From contig NC_045148.1 in NCBI RefSeq assembly GCF_008831285.2, positions 22,721,183-22,785,182 of the forward strand: a stretch of 64,000 nucleotides of DNA, in the 5' to 3' direction. The notes under the pieces are model-generated. The model was not told the DNA's origin. It did not search any database and saw only the letters and a list, made by a program, of their open reading frames with translations. Origin of the DNA: Nymphaea colorata (taxonomy: Eukaryota; Streptophyta; Magnoliopsida; Nymphaeales; Nymphaeaceae). The position numbers and the translations under genes are program-made. Every line of letters starts with the position of its first letter. Position 1 is the first letter of the stretch. Of the stretch, positions 34,516-46,269 are shown piece after piece.

Positions 34516-37500
34516 CTTGTGAATGAGGTCTCCAAAACCCAGTTTGAGCTTTTAAAATTTGACTTGATCTTTGACAAGGGACTTGGTGAATAGATCAGCC
34601 AGATGTAAGCACGATGGAACATAGCTTGTGACAATTGTTCCGTTTTTTACTTGCTCACGCACTAGATGGCAGTCGATCTCCCCATGCTTGGTGCTTTCAT
34701 GTAAAATTGAGCTCACTGCCATTTGTAAGATCTCATCACAAAGAAGATGCGCTGGTGAAGGAGGAGGCAGTTGGAGGTCTTTTAGAAGACATCTTATCCA
34801 TCTTTTAGATGCCCCACAAGTCTTTGAAACAGTGAAGGATTTTTAAATCTTATCCATCATTGGCAGCAAGGGTTTGACAAGGTTCCATGCGATCCTCAGA
34901 TGGCTTGGCATTGAGAAGGCTTAATTCATCAATAATGCCACAAAAATACTTGCACTGTGACGAAAATATTCATTTCATCCCTTTGCTAAGCTCTAGGCGA
35001 AGGAAATATTTTAAGTTGCCCATCTTTCATGCAAAATCTTTTGCCAAGATACATTTGAAGTTTTCTAGGTATTCCATATCATTTCCTGCAACAATGACAG
35101 CGTTGATGTACACCAAAATTACCATGAACACCCTTTCCCTTTGATATGCACACAGTGTGTAATCACACTTGGATTGCATAAAACCATAGCTCACCACTTC
35201 TGACGAGAACTTCAAGAACCTGTTTTGAGGAGCATGTTTCCGCCCAGAGATAAACTTGTTTAGCTTGCACAATTTTGCTTCACCTTTTTCACAATAACTA
35301 GGAGGCAATGTCATGTAGATTTCTTCATTCAATATCCCGTTTAGAAAGAAGTTATACACATCCATTTGTTGCAGCATCCAATTTCGTTTTACAGCTATTG
35401 CAATCAAATAATAACAAGTTTGGTGGCAGCAGCATAGGTCTCACGGAAATCCAAGCCTTCCACTTGTGCATACCCTTTGGCCACTAATATGGCTTTGAAC
35501 CTTTCTATTTCACCATTCACCTTATACTTGATCCGATAAACTCACTTGCAGCTGATGGGTTTGATATTATTTGAAGGGGAGACTAGGGTCTATGTATTGT
35601 TTGATTCCACCGCCATAATTTCTTCTTGCATGGCTCTTTTCCAATTTGTATGTTGCTCTGCCTGACTAGAGCATGAAGGTTTGGTTTGAGGAAAGATATT
35701 CAACATGAAGCTTTTAAGAGCAGCTGAAAAATGGGAAAAAAACAACTTATGACAAATGATACCTTGTGGAAGCCCTTTTCTAGGGAAGTATTTGTTTCAA
35801 CCTCATCACTTGATTCTAAAACAATTTCAGGTGGTTGTTCAATGTTTGTACAATCAGTAGTCATGACATCATCTTGGCTTTCAGTCAGTCGACAAGAACA
35901 AGGGCCTTGTTCACTTGAATTTCTATCTCAAGTGTATGATTGTCATCAAATGTGAGAGGAATAACTTGAAAATGTGAGAATTTGCTCCGATACTTTGAGA
36001 ATTTGAAGGGAAATTCAGTTTGATTGAAGACCATATCCCTACAATCAGTAGTCATGACATCATCTTGGCTTTTAGTCAAGTGACAAGAACAAGGGCCTCG
36101 CTCACTTGAATTTCTGCTCTCAAGTGTATGATTGTCATCATTGAAGACCATATCCCTACAAACGATTTTTTTTTTTTGGTTTCCAAATCAAGCAGATTGT
36201 AGCGTTTTTGTTCAATAGGATACCCAATGAACAGGCCTTGCTGAACCTTGTGACTAGGGATGTCAATGGATCGAATTCGGATCCAATATATCCTTAATCA
36301 TGTCAGCTTTTCCGGATATTCAAATATTCAGATTCGAATTCGAATAAAGAAAAGTCATATCTGATCCCAAAATCCAATTTTACGATCTGAATCTGATTTT
36401 TATATTTATATCTGAATCCAAATTTTGAAGCAGATTTTGCTAATTTTCAAAATTTAATAGCAGTAGATATAGGATATTTGTCTTAAAATGAATCTGATCC
36501 GAATTTGATCGGATATTAATGTATATCTGAATCTGAAAATCATATATGATTGGATGCCATTTATTAAATCCGAATCCAATCTGATTTCCTAATTGGATAT
36601 TAATTTTTTTTCATATCCAATTTTTTTGGATCGGATTGGTCAGATATCCATTTCAAATAGGATATATTGACATCCCTACATGTGACCGAATTTTCCATGT
36701 GGTTTGAGGTTGGTAGAAAAATACAAACTACCAAACCTGCATATATGCTTGTAAGGTGGGTTTCTTTTAAATAATTTTTCAAAGGGAGATTCACTGTCAA
36801 GTTATTTTTTTTGGATGGGGTCCTATTTGTTAAATATGTGGCTGTTAATACACGTAAGTCCCAACATTTTAAGGGTAGACCTGACTGAAACTTGAGAGCA
36901 TACACCACATTCAAGATGTGCTGATGCTTTCTCCCAACTATGCCATTTTGTTGAGGCATGTAGGGGCATGAATGTTGATGTAGGATGTCTCTATCACGAA
37001 AAAAAAATTGTCATTTGAGAAGAACTCGGTTCCACTATCTATCCAAATTTTAGCACCTCTGTTTTGAATTGTTTCTCAGTCATGTTAATGGAATGTTTAA
37101 GCAAATCACCTACTTCACGTTTATACTTCAATAGGTAAACCCACATGGCTCTTGAGAAATCATCCTTAATAGACAAAAAGTAATGTGCTTGACTATGCGA
37201 TGCTTGGGAAACATCACAATGTAGCAAATCAAAAGCTTCAGCAAAACAAGATTCACTTAATTTGAACATCAATCTATATTGTTTATCAACACTACATACT
37301 TCACAGAAATTATTTGACAACTTAATGATAGAGTCATGCTTTCAGAGCATTTGATTCTTTGAGTAGGATGGTTGGCCAAGTCTCATATGCCAAACATCGA
37401 AATCTGATTGAGTGGGTTTCGTGAACAAGCAGTGTACAGTTGTAAGAGGTGACTTGAAAATGAAGAATTTCCCTGATGAATCACCCAGCTCAGTCCTCGT

Positions 37501-38189
37501 CATGGAGATCAGGTCCTGCACAAAGCACCTAGTAGTGGGGAAAATCAGATGACATTTGGTCTTCTGAATAAATCTGCTCACAGACAATATGTTGTAAGCA
37601 AACCTTGGAAGATAATACACTGTTTGAAGAAAAATGGAAGGTGATAGAACAGCTTTACTGACACATGTTCTGTTGTCTGAACTCTAATTGAAAATGGAAC
37701 AGCTAATTTTGTGTCATCTAGCAATGATTTATGGCAGCATGACCTGTGGTGACTACCACCAATATCTATTACCCAGGTGTCCAGTTTGAAGAATGACATA
37801 GTCGGAAAGCTTATTTGGGTTACTGATCGATTTTTGAGGAGTTGTTTGAATTGAATATATTCGTCTTGTGTTAGAATTGGAGCAGTGTCCTTGCTGAACT
37901 ATTTTCCATGTGTGGTGGAGATTAAGGCATTGGAATCAGTTTTCCATCCAACAGAGGCCATGATAATAGCCCCATTGCCTTGCTCTGTTTTCCACCTATA
38001 AAGTTTGGAGGGTAACCATTTAATTTGAAGCATCGTTCCTTTGATGTCCTGAAATCTTGCACTAATTGCAGAAGTATTATCGGTGCTTGTTTTGTTGGTT
38101 TTCAAACACATTCAAATTTGCACTTTCTGAGAGACCAACATAATCAACAGCACTAGTTTGAAGACGAGCTTCTCCTCTTGAAGGACCAG
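34516..38189 (-). pseudogene. Copia pol polyprotein relic, unit 2
   Basis: Same domain order and the same lost catalytic residues as unit 1 (DIGGS protease, NGIVGRKH integrase, YINAV reverse transcriptase). The element was therefore inactivated before it was duplicated. Integrase is at 37320-36600, reverse transcriptase at 35407-35027, GAG-pre-integrase at 37620-37342. Small differences from unit 1 include LLHCDV for LLQCDV and a changed residue in KLDTWV (SFFKLD for SFCKLD). Confidence 0.88.
36255..36678. mobile_element. hAT MITE nested in copia, unit 2
   Basis: Copy of 32051-32474 with the same termini and target duplication. It is explained by the tandem duplication, not by a second transposition. 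Confidence 0.9.
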
Positions 38190-38650
38190 TGCATGTCGTT
38201 TGTAGAGAAGGCAAGGGTTTCATAAGTAGAATTTACCTTCTCATAGCAATGAATGAATCATTCAATCTCATAAGAAATTTAATCACTCTCTCTTCTTGTT
38301 GCTTTTCAGCAACCACTTTCAAGGCATTGCAAGGGCATTCCGAAAGAACATCATAGGATGAAAGCTTATTCCAATATTGTAAAATAAAGAGCAACAAATA
38401 TATTTTCTTGATTCAAACGACTAATGGAGGACTTGAGTTGGTACTTATGAGGGGTTGTGCTTTCAGCGAATCGGTCCTTTAAGTGTGCCCACACTTCAAT
38501 AGTTGTGGTGGTGTAGATGATATTGCTTGATAATTCTTTTGAGATGGAGTTAAGAATCCATGAAAGACCATGTGATTGCAAATGCCTCCACATCATGATC
38601 TCAGGAGCTGCAACGCTGGGTTTGGGAAGACTACCATCAACAAAGGTCAT
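38190..38650 (-). pseudogene. Copia gag, N-terminally truncated
   Basis: The minus-strand frame from ATG at 38650 to a stop at 38366 reads MTFVDGSLPKPSVAAPE and includes the copia gag core (HGLSWILNSISKELSSNI, ...WAHLKDRFAESTTPHKYQL). The usual N-terminal part (binding region with a WK-type motif before FVDG) is absent. It continues, with a frame break, into the gag part of tandem unit 2. Upstream there is no primer site; the frame is joined directly to an LTR of another sequence. Confidence 0.8.
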
Positions 38651-38905
38651 GTTGTTTTTTCTATTGATCTTACACACTTATATAGAAAAGAAAAAGTAGT
38701 ACATGGTTTTTAGTTTCAACGACATTTGGCTGGCTCATCTTATCCCATGATATTTGGCTGGCTCATCTTATCCCATGACATTTGGCTGGCTCATCTTATC
38801 CCATGACATTCGGCCAACTCATCTTAACAGCTTCACTAACCAACTCAAAATCTTATTGTTAAGATGTCAGATAAGAAGATAAGAAGCGAATCTTAATTTT
38901 AACAC
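38651..38905 (-). repeat. Partial LTR with TATA box and 28-bp repeats
   Basis: On the minus strand the LTR starts TGTTAAAATTAAG (38905) after the purine tract GTTTGAGGGGGGAG (38919-38906). It contains four 28-bp repeats (starts 38721, 38749, 38777, 38805; core ATTTGGCTGGCTCATCTT on the plus strand) and a TATA box CTATATAA (38686-38679). It is cut shortly after the TATA box by the gag fragment, so R and U5 are missing. The LTR start differs from that of the tandem copia (TGTTATG), so it belongs to another family. Confidence 0.75.
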
Positions 38906-39088
38906 TCCCCCCTCAAACTAAGTGTAGAAATTTCTTATGTTCAGTTTGGATAGAAGATGATTGAATGCTTCCTTGCGTGAGGCCGTAGTGAATAAGTCTG
39001 TCAGCTGATCTTTGCTCTTAATGTAACTGGTTCTCACTACACCTTGATTTATCTTTTCTCATTCAACATGACAGTCTAAATCTAGTGA
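38906..39088 (-). pseudogene. Copia RNase H C-terminus of a further element
   Basis: The minus strand reads SLDLDCHVE, a stop, then EKINQGVVRTSYIKSKDQL, then DLFTTASRKEAFNHLLSKLN, the conserved end of copia RNase H, followed at once by the polypurine tract and LTR. Only this last segment of pol remains. The upstream side is cut at about 39089 by a plus-strand LTR end. Confidence 0.85.
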
Positions 39089-39225
39089 TTGTAGAGTGAA
39101 ACAACAATATAGAGAAAATATATAATACGAGCTCTCCCTTGCTTCTGGTGGATGTAGACATACATGCCGAACCATTATATTATGTGCTTTCTCATTACTC
39201 TCCCTAATTTTTATGGTATCAGAGC
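39089..39225 (+). mobile_element. Plus-strand copia LTR end and primer site
   Basis: LTR U5-like sequence (GGTGGATGTAGACATACATG...CCGAACCATTATA, a phrase typical of copia LTRs) ends directly before the canonical primer-binding site TGGTATCAGAGC at 39214-39225. No copia gag can be read downstream, so only the 5' edge survives. Confidence 0.75.
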
Positions 39226-41359
39226 CAAGTTACTATTGAAAGGGAGTATTCCATGTCGTCCACTACTTAACAGCATTTGTTGTTTTCCAAAGGCTCCGTT
39301 GATCAGAGCTGTCACCGGCAAAACGACATTTATTTCATTATGGGAGGCTCAGCAGAAATCAGAGTATTGTTATTCATCTCTGTGATCGATTTCGCGGAAA
39401 GCCCCAATTTCTGGAGAAGGAGAATCATGAACGCCACTGGTGTTCAGAGACTACGATTTTCAACAAATTCAGTTGGAGCACATTTCTTCGTGGAGGGTCC
39501 GTTGGGGCTGATTTTTGGGGTGTCCCTTTCCCTTCATCTTGTTGACCATCGGTGCAAATTTCACGGCAAACGGCTGCCTGGGTGATTTTCTACGATGTTC
39601 ACATCCCCAAAATTTTTGGTATTTTGAGTACCCCAGAAAAATGAGATCTTATTTTGAAAATGAGAAAGAAAGGGGCTCGCCCGTCGGCATGAGGATCAAC
39701 CATTCCCGGTGCTTTTACCGAGGATAATCAATGCAAGGGCTATGTGTATTATTGAAGCATTTCATTTTAGCTTAAACATCTTTTTCATTCTATATGTGGT
39801 GTAGTGTTTGAGAAAAATGTTGAAAGTTTGATGTTTCAGACTTTTGAAGAGATTCTTGAAGAATCACTTGAGAGTGTAGAACATGTTTATTTGAGAAAAT
39901 CTTTACAAATGTTGTTTGAAATCATTTGAAGATCGTTTTTTAGAAATTATTTTGGTATTCTCTTAAGACTTTATGTAGGTTTAATATTTTGCTCTAATTC
40001 GGTTACCACCTAGTTAGGATTCATCTCCTCTTGGTGGTGCCTTTGATCACAAGTGCTGTTAAGTGAGTGTAATGCATGAATGCATTGATCCTATATGATT
40101 AAAGCATTCCTACCACAACATTCATCTAAAAACATGCCTACCACAATATACATCTAAGATTTTTGTTTTTATAGTTAATATAAATGTTTATGAAGAAAAA
40201 AAAGTTTTGAAAATGGATTGGGATTGTAGACCATCAAGCATTAATCCAATATTGGGTTATTACTTTAGTTTTGGTATTGGTGAAGTCAGTAAATGAAAAT
40301 GATCTTAAACCATAGGAGAAAAATAGATGGAGAAGATGAAATGCTCCCATAGGAAGAAAGAGAGATAGAGAAAGAGATTTCAATGATCTTTAAATGGAAG
40401 ATTTCAAAAGAAAGACAAGATGCATATCTCTATATGTATGCATATACGTGTATAAGTTTTTGACATTGAGGTCTTAATTTAAGTAGAAAAAGAAAATAGG
40501 CTTTTAAAAGAAAGAGAGGAAGATAGAAAAGATGCACATACATGTGCAAATACTAGAACATATACACATATACAAAAGTTGGTAAAAATGACATTGATTT
40601 GAATAGAAGGAAAGATTTTAAAGGAAAAGAAATAGATAAATTTCTTATATACATATATATATATATATATAAGAAATTTGTAGATGAAGGCATTCAACTT
40701 GAAAAGAGAAATAAAAGATTCTATAGAGAGAAAATAAGACATTTATATATATATGCATTCATATAAGTATTAAAATAAAATATAGAAGCATAGAGAGAGG
40801 AAAATGAAAGGAATCATCATGTAGGCATATATGTATATAACATGTATATACATGTGTGTCTTCATGAGATAGAAATCAAGAAATGAAAAATAATGACCGA
40901 CTTCAAATTTGAAGTAGGCCAGAGGGAAGCTTGGACTCATGCAAGAGCCTAAGCTAAGTCTCCAAAGCCAAATCGGAAAAGGTTCCTTTGAAAATATTTT
41001 GGAAAACAAGATTTCAAAACTTTTTATATATGAACATATAAACATAATCATTTCGTTAGTTACAAGGAAATATGTTTCTTTCACCATTGGGTATGGAAAA
41101 AACTCAAACCACATGATAAGTTGCTCATTACAGTTCCTAATGGGATCATTAAAAGGAAACTAACGCAAAATGACATGCAAATACATATTAACATCTATAT
41201 ATTCGTGAGGGTTTTTCCTGGGTAGGACAAGTCCCAACCTCAAAAATTCACATGGAATAAAGAGTCCCAAACCAAAATCTCATTCTCACCGTGTATTCAC
41301 ATATAAATGGAAAATCAAATAACTATGCATGGATAATATCAAAGCAATACTTAAGAAAG
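39226..41359. other. Unassigned repeat-like DNA
   Basis: Begins right after a primer-binding site. The first 500 bp have several short open frames and higher GC (39250-39730), perhaps the leader of an LTR element, but no domain is recognisable. From 39740 to 41359 the DNA is purine-rich with AT dinucleotide runs (40655-40672) and no gene. Confidence 0.4.
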
Positions 41360-41870
41360 GAGAAAGAGCATCATTCAACCACAACGTGAATTATTATCTC
41401 ATCCTCTAATGTTCAAAGGTGCACTCTAAAATAGAGGTTGATAGGTATCTCATATGGCCATGGGGAGATGAGTAAGAGAAAAAATAGGAGAAGCAAAGCA
41501 AGACTATATTTAAGAAATGAAATAACTTGTTTCAAGCATAAAATAAAAAATCATATCATCTTCTCATGCTCCCGGTGCACTCAAGAGTAGCTTCTTGACT
41601 CTAAAATAAAGATTTGAAGGCTATCTTATATGGCCACAGGGAGACGAAGAAAAGAGAAATTAAGGAAATAACAACAAGGCTACATTGAAGAAAAGAAAGA
41701 ATGATTCAATCATGAAGTGGAATATTACTTCACTTTCTCCTCCTGCCAGGTGCACTCAAGAATAGCTTCTTAACTCCAAAATGAAGATTTCAAAGCAATC
41801 TTGTATGGTCATGGGGAGATGAAGAAGGGAAGAAACAAGGAAATGAAATGAGAGAGATGATGACTACATA
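41360..41870 (+). repeat. Tandem repeat, three diverged ~156-175-bp units
   Basis: GGTGCACTC-type phrases at 41418, 41574 and 41749 mark equivalent points. Each is preceded by a CATGAAGTGGAATATTACTTC-like phrase and followed by TCTTATATGGCCAC-GGGAGATGA. About 200 bp downstream a TATTTATAGAGAG motif (42110) looks like a TATA box, so this may be the U3 of a large LTR element whose other parts I cannot identify. Confidence 0.7.
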
Positions 41871-42212
41871 CCTATAATGAGAATGACTTTTAGAAAAATG
41901 TGCTTGGATGATCCTAAATCCTCTTTGAGTGAAGCTCCAAGATGATGCCTCTAAGAGAGTTGAAGCTTGATAAAGTTTGCTCCAAGTTGGAGAAAAAAGA
42001 AAAATGGAAAGACGAAGAAAGCTTAGGGAAAAACTCTAAGTCTTCAAAGGACAATGTACTAGTGTTTCTCCAAGGGCTAGCTCATGCTCAAGAGGAGGGA
42101 TTGTGGGCGTATTTATAGAGAGTTTTGGAGACAAAACTCAAAATTTGTATTTTTTGAATTTCAGAATATTTTCATCCGAATTTCACATAATTTTGAATTA
42201 TTTTCATTTTTT
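41871..42212. other. Unassigned DNA, possible LTR promoter
   Basis: Purine-rich sequence ending in AT-rich DNA. TATTTATAGAGAG lies at 42110-42122. No LTR matching the one at 45170 is found here, where the 3' LTR of the minus-strand copia element should be. Confidence 0.4.
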
Positions 42213-45134
42213 TTAAAGAAAATAGGTCTTGACTAAGTGGGATTTGCCAAGTTTGTTTCTCAAATAAAGGAATCGTGCTCTTCCCAATGGCTTCATGAAG
42301 ATATCAGTGATCTGATCTTTTGAAGGAACATATTGGGTTTCAAGGAGCTTGGCAGCCACTCTTTCTCGAACATAATGATAGTCCAATTCAATATGTTTGG
42401 ACCGACTATGTTGTACCAAATTTATGGTCATGTGTAAGGCTGATAGATTATCGCAAAATAAAACAGGTGTTTTGTGTATAATAGCTCCAATATCTCTCAG
42501 TATGTAGCTGATCCAGGTCATTTCAGCAGCTGCTGCAGCTAGTGCATGGTACTCTGGCTCTGAACTTGATCATGGGACGATGGGCTGCTTTTTAGCAGAC
42601 CAAGGGATGCAATTAGGCCTGAGGTATATGCTATAGCCTGTTACTGAACGCCGTGTGATTGGACATCCTACCCAATGAGCATCTGAGTCCCCTGTAGAAG
42701 CATAGACTCTGTAGGTTTTATTCTTAAACCATGATTGATAGTGGCCTTTACATACCTGTGGATTTTCTTGAGCAGCTGGAAATAAAATTGAAATGGTGAC
42801 TGCATAAACTGAGACACAAAATTAACACTATAAACCAAATCCAGATGTTTGAATGTTAAGTATTGTAAGCTACCAACCAAGCTCCTGAAAAGGGTAGCAT
42901 CCTGAAAATGTGATGTGTGTTGATTACAGTAGGGAGATTCTACCATGGGAGTTGCTAGGCTTGCAATCTATCATGTTAGCACACTGGAGGATCTCCTTGG
43001 CATATCTTGTATGGTTGAGAAAGATGCCTGTTTCATTATGTTGTACCTGTATACCATGAAAATAATAGATGCTTCCTAAATCTTTCATAGCAAAGGTCAG
43101 GCTGATGTCGCAAATAAATTTCTTCAATCTGTTAGGCCTGTCGCCGGTTATGAGTATGTCATTGACATACAAGAGCAACCATATAACTCCATGGTCGCCT
43201 TTGTGTACGAACAAAGAGGAATCTGTTGGACTACAGAAGAATCCATAGTTCAATAGGAAATCACTGAATTTATTAAACCACATCCTAGTAGATTGATGTA
43301 GTCCATATATGGCTTTTCTGGGTCCTTGAATCCTGGTGGTTGATCCATATACGCAGGTTCTTCCAAGTTGCCATGGAGGAATGCATTTTTATCTCAATTT
43401 GATGTATCTTCCATCCTCTAGAGAGAGCAACAATGAAGATAATTCTGATTGTTGTAGGTTTAATAACTGGTGAAAATGTTTCCACAAAATCTATACCAGC
43501 AAGTTGGTTGTGAGATCACTTGCTGTTCTATGTGGACGTTTTATCTTTGCTCTCCATTAAGTGGGCTTTTACTTGCCTTTTCATCAATAGGAAACCATGC
43601 TTCATTATCAACTTCAGAAATTAGAGATCGCATCATCTATATTTTTAAAAGGGAATTTATTCTCATAAAAAATACGGTGCCTAGAAATATATACATGCCC
43701 CTTTTTTTACATGTAGGCACCTGTAACCATTATGCGTTGCACTATAGCCCAAGAAAATGCATGACAATGATCTTGGATTGAGTTTATGCTGGGCGTAATC
43801 GCCTAGATATGGAAAACATAAACATCCAAAAGTTACCATAAAACTATAGTCAGGCTTAGTTTTAAATAAATTTTCATATAGAGAGGTCATATTCAACCTA
43901 GGTGAAGGAACTCTATTATGAACCCAAACTACAGTATTGAATACCTCCACCCAATATTTAGGCGGCAAACCATCATAGAACATCATAGCTAACCCAAGTT
44001 CTATAACAACCCTGTGTTTTCTCTCTACCTGTCCATTTTGTTGTCGCATGTATGGACAAGACATCATATGTTGAATTCCATTTTCTTGAAAAATTTTCCT
44101 CATTCTGAAATTATCAAATTCCGTTCCATGATCTTAGTGAAACGTTTTGATCATTCTACTAAACTGATTCTTTACAAATATAATGAATCTTTCAAAACAG
44201 TGCACAAAATTTCTTTTAAAGGGACAAGCCAACTGAGTTTAGAACAGATCTGACAAGTAATACCTTTCTCTTTGTTTGTTGTAGCTTTGCCATTGTTGTC
44301 CAAAGATTTTTGTTGAGCACCTATTTGGTTTGATGATGCTTGGTTCAGGTTCCCAAGTTTTTCTTGTTGTCCTCAGTTGTATGGGCAAAACCCCCTTACA
44401 TGGGAAGAGAATGTTGGTTGTCCTCTTCCTCTATGATTGCTATTGAATTTAGATCTTTGAGTGTAGAAAACAGATTGATGTTGAGCATTTTCTTCTTGTC
44501 CATTGAGCTGCTTCATTGTTTTGTGAAATTGGAGCAGTGGGATGACCTCCTTATAATATGGAATTGGGGGCTTCAACATGGATGTGAAGAAGGATTCATA
44601 TTCTGGTCCCAATCCATTCAAAAGAAGGAAAACCTTGGTGTGATCATTCACCGGTTTTCCAATCGCATGTGGTTTTGAAGATTCAGATGTAATCTGCCAT
44701 ATTCATATTTTTCTTTTTGTGCGTCTACAACTTTTAGAGCAAACAACATTCCCTTTCTTGGTAATCCAGTGCATAAGCTTCTTCAAGTGTTTTCCACACT
44801 TGTTGTGCTATTTCCAATCCAACGACCAAGCCTAAAACATCCTCTAAGACCGTACCTCTGATCCATCCACGTAGGAGTCGATCTGACATTTCCATTGCAG
44901 GTAGTCTAGATTGATTTCTTGCTTGCTGCCAGTAATGATGAATTGATCTGGTGCAGTGATTTTACCACTGATGAACCCTCGCAAGTGTTGACTTTCAATA
45001 AGGCAAAGTACTTGTGTTTTCCATAGGAGGAAGTTTGTTTGAGAAAGCTTTATGGAAACGAAATTAGCTACATTCAATGTAGATGGGTAAGGAAACTTCT
45101 GGTTTGAGGTGATGTGAGCAATGGAAGAAGCCAT
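42213..45134 (-). pseudogene. Second copia element, internally deleted gag-pol
   Basis: Minus-strand order: gag N-terminus (45134-44844, starts MASSIAHITSNQKFPYPS), gag core (44651-44373), then a jump to the second half of integrase (44103-43681; NGQVERKH keeps the catalytic Glu; also GLPPKYWVEVFNTV), reverse transcriptase (43485-42668; YVND where YVDD is expected; SLVGSLQYLTF) and RNase H (42521-42213; VPSKDQITDIFMKPLG). Zinc knuckle, protease, GAG-pre-integrase and the first two integrase acidic residues are missing, so about 1 kb is deleted near 44110-44370. Frameshifts and stops interrupt the rest. It is a different copia lineage from the tandem units. Confidence 0.9.
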
Positions 45135-45157
45135 GGGTGGGACCTTTCTTTACCATT

Positions 45158-45169
45158 GCTCTGATACCA
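45158..45169 (-). other. Primer-binding site of second copia element
   Basis: GCTCTGATACCA, complement of the initiator Met-tRNA site, lies between the gag start (45134) and the LTR. Confidence 0.9.
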
Positions 45170-45600
45170 TAAAGAGAAAAATGAAGATTGGAAGAAAACT
45201 TCTCGTTTTTCATGATTTTTCATTGTTATGTGCATGTTCTTTGATACACCAAGCAGGGATTTTACAGTTACACGTTATATGATAAAGGAGATCCCTTGAT
45301 CAGCACCTTTTTCTCACAACACTTCTCGCTGGGTGGTTCTTGAACTGATCAGCACTTCTTTTCTCATGTCTGCATGATCAGCACTTTCTAGAAACTTCTT
45401 CCTCACACACTCAGCATAGTGGATCATCATAGTGGGTGGTTCAGCCATCGCTTCTTTCTCACACGCATAGTGGGTGGTTCTTCTTTCTCACACGATCACC
45501 ATATGGCACGGCTTTCTCACACGATCAGCCGGCCACCACTACTCACATGATCTGCATAGTCAGAGGTCTAGAAACATCTACAATGTTAATACATACTTAC
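45170..45600 (-). repeat. 5' LTR of second copia element
   Basis: Follows the primer site. It contains short internal repeats (GATCAGCAC, CATAGTGGGTGGTTC, TTTCTCACACGATCA, several times). The outer boundary is uncertain, near 45580-45620. No matching 3' LTR is present on the far side of pol. Confidence 0.65.
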
Positions 45601-46269
45601 ATGCATCATTAACCAATGGGGTTGGTAGGATGACATATTCACAAAGGACCCTTACAGAGCAGACTTGTGGAGGAAGCAAGATGATTACTACAGGGAAATG
45701 ATAAATCAACTTGAAGATAATGGAAGGTAGAAGAATAAGTTGGTTTATTATGTCTACATGCTTAAATTATTTATCGAATAGATAAATTGTTTTTAATTGA
45801 ATGAATCACCTTAAGTAAAGGAGGAGGCTGAATCTATCGGGGATATGGATTCCTGAACATAGTTGTATTAATAATAACAGGAAACTTGGTTCTTAATATG
45901 ATATTTGAAGAGTCATCACCGATTCTCGTGAAAGAGTTGAGAAGAATCAAGAGGCATTGAGTCTAGCAACACTAATTTTCTTTTGAATATTTTATTGCAT
46001 TACAATATAGAGTCAATAATTATAAAAGAAAAATTAAAATGGAATTAAAATTACATGTGCCTTTCAAGTTTCTCTCCTTTTCATGAATTACACGAATGTG
46101 GAGAACCAGGTTTGTGCTATTTGTATGTGATTCTTTTTCAATACATGATAAAGTAGGTAATCTAGTTAAGGTTCTTTTCTTGTGAGCTCTCCAGTTCCAT
46201 CCATATAAATGCCTCGCATGAAACTTGCTCTTGATTGTGAAACATGAACTTGTACTGGTTCATCTCTGT
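45601..46269. other. Flank between copia LTR and ClpR4-like relic
   Basis: A short plus-strand open stretch (45636-45727, reads YRADLWRKQDDYYREMINQL) is unassigned. Sequence around 46180-46260 may be remains of the preceding ClpR4 exon but is too degraded to claim. Confidence 0.4.

Larger units (their letters stand above)
33986..38189 (-). mobile_element. Dead copia element, tandem unit 2 (4204 bp)
   Basis: Exact-length repeat of 29782-33985. A one-base deletion near 34842 is balanced by a one-base insertion near 36168. At its upper end, unlike unit 1, the gag reading continues without a break past 38189, so unit 2 keeps the original upper junction and unit 1 the original lower junction. Confidence 0.92.

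Noticed and set aside
29782-38189. Two 4.2-kb copies as the LTRs of a giant retroelement
   Set aside because: The units are adjacent head to tail with no internal region between them, and contain LTR, pol and gag themselves.
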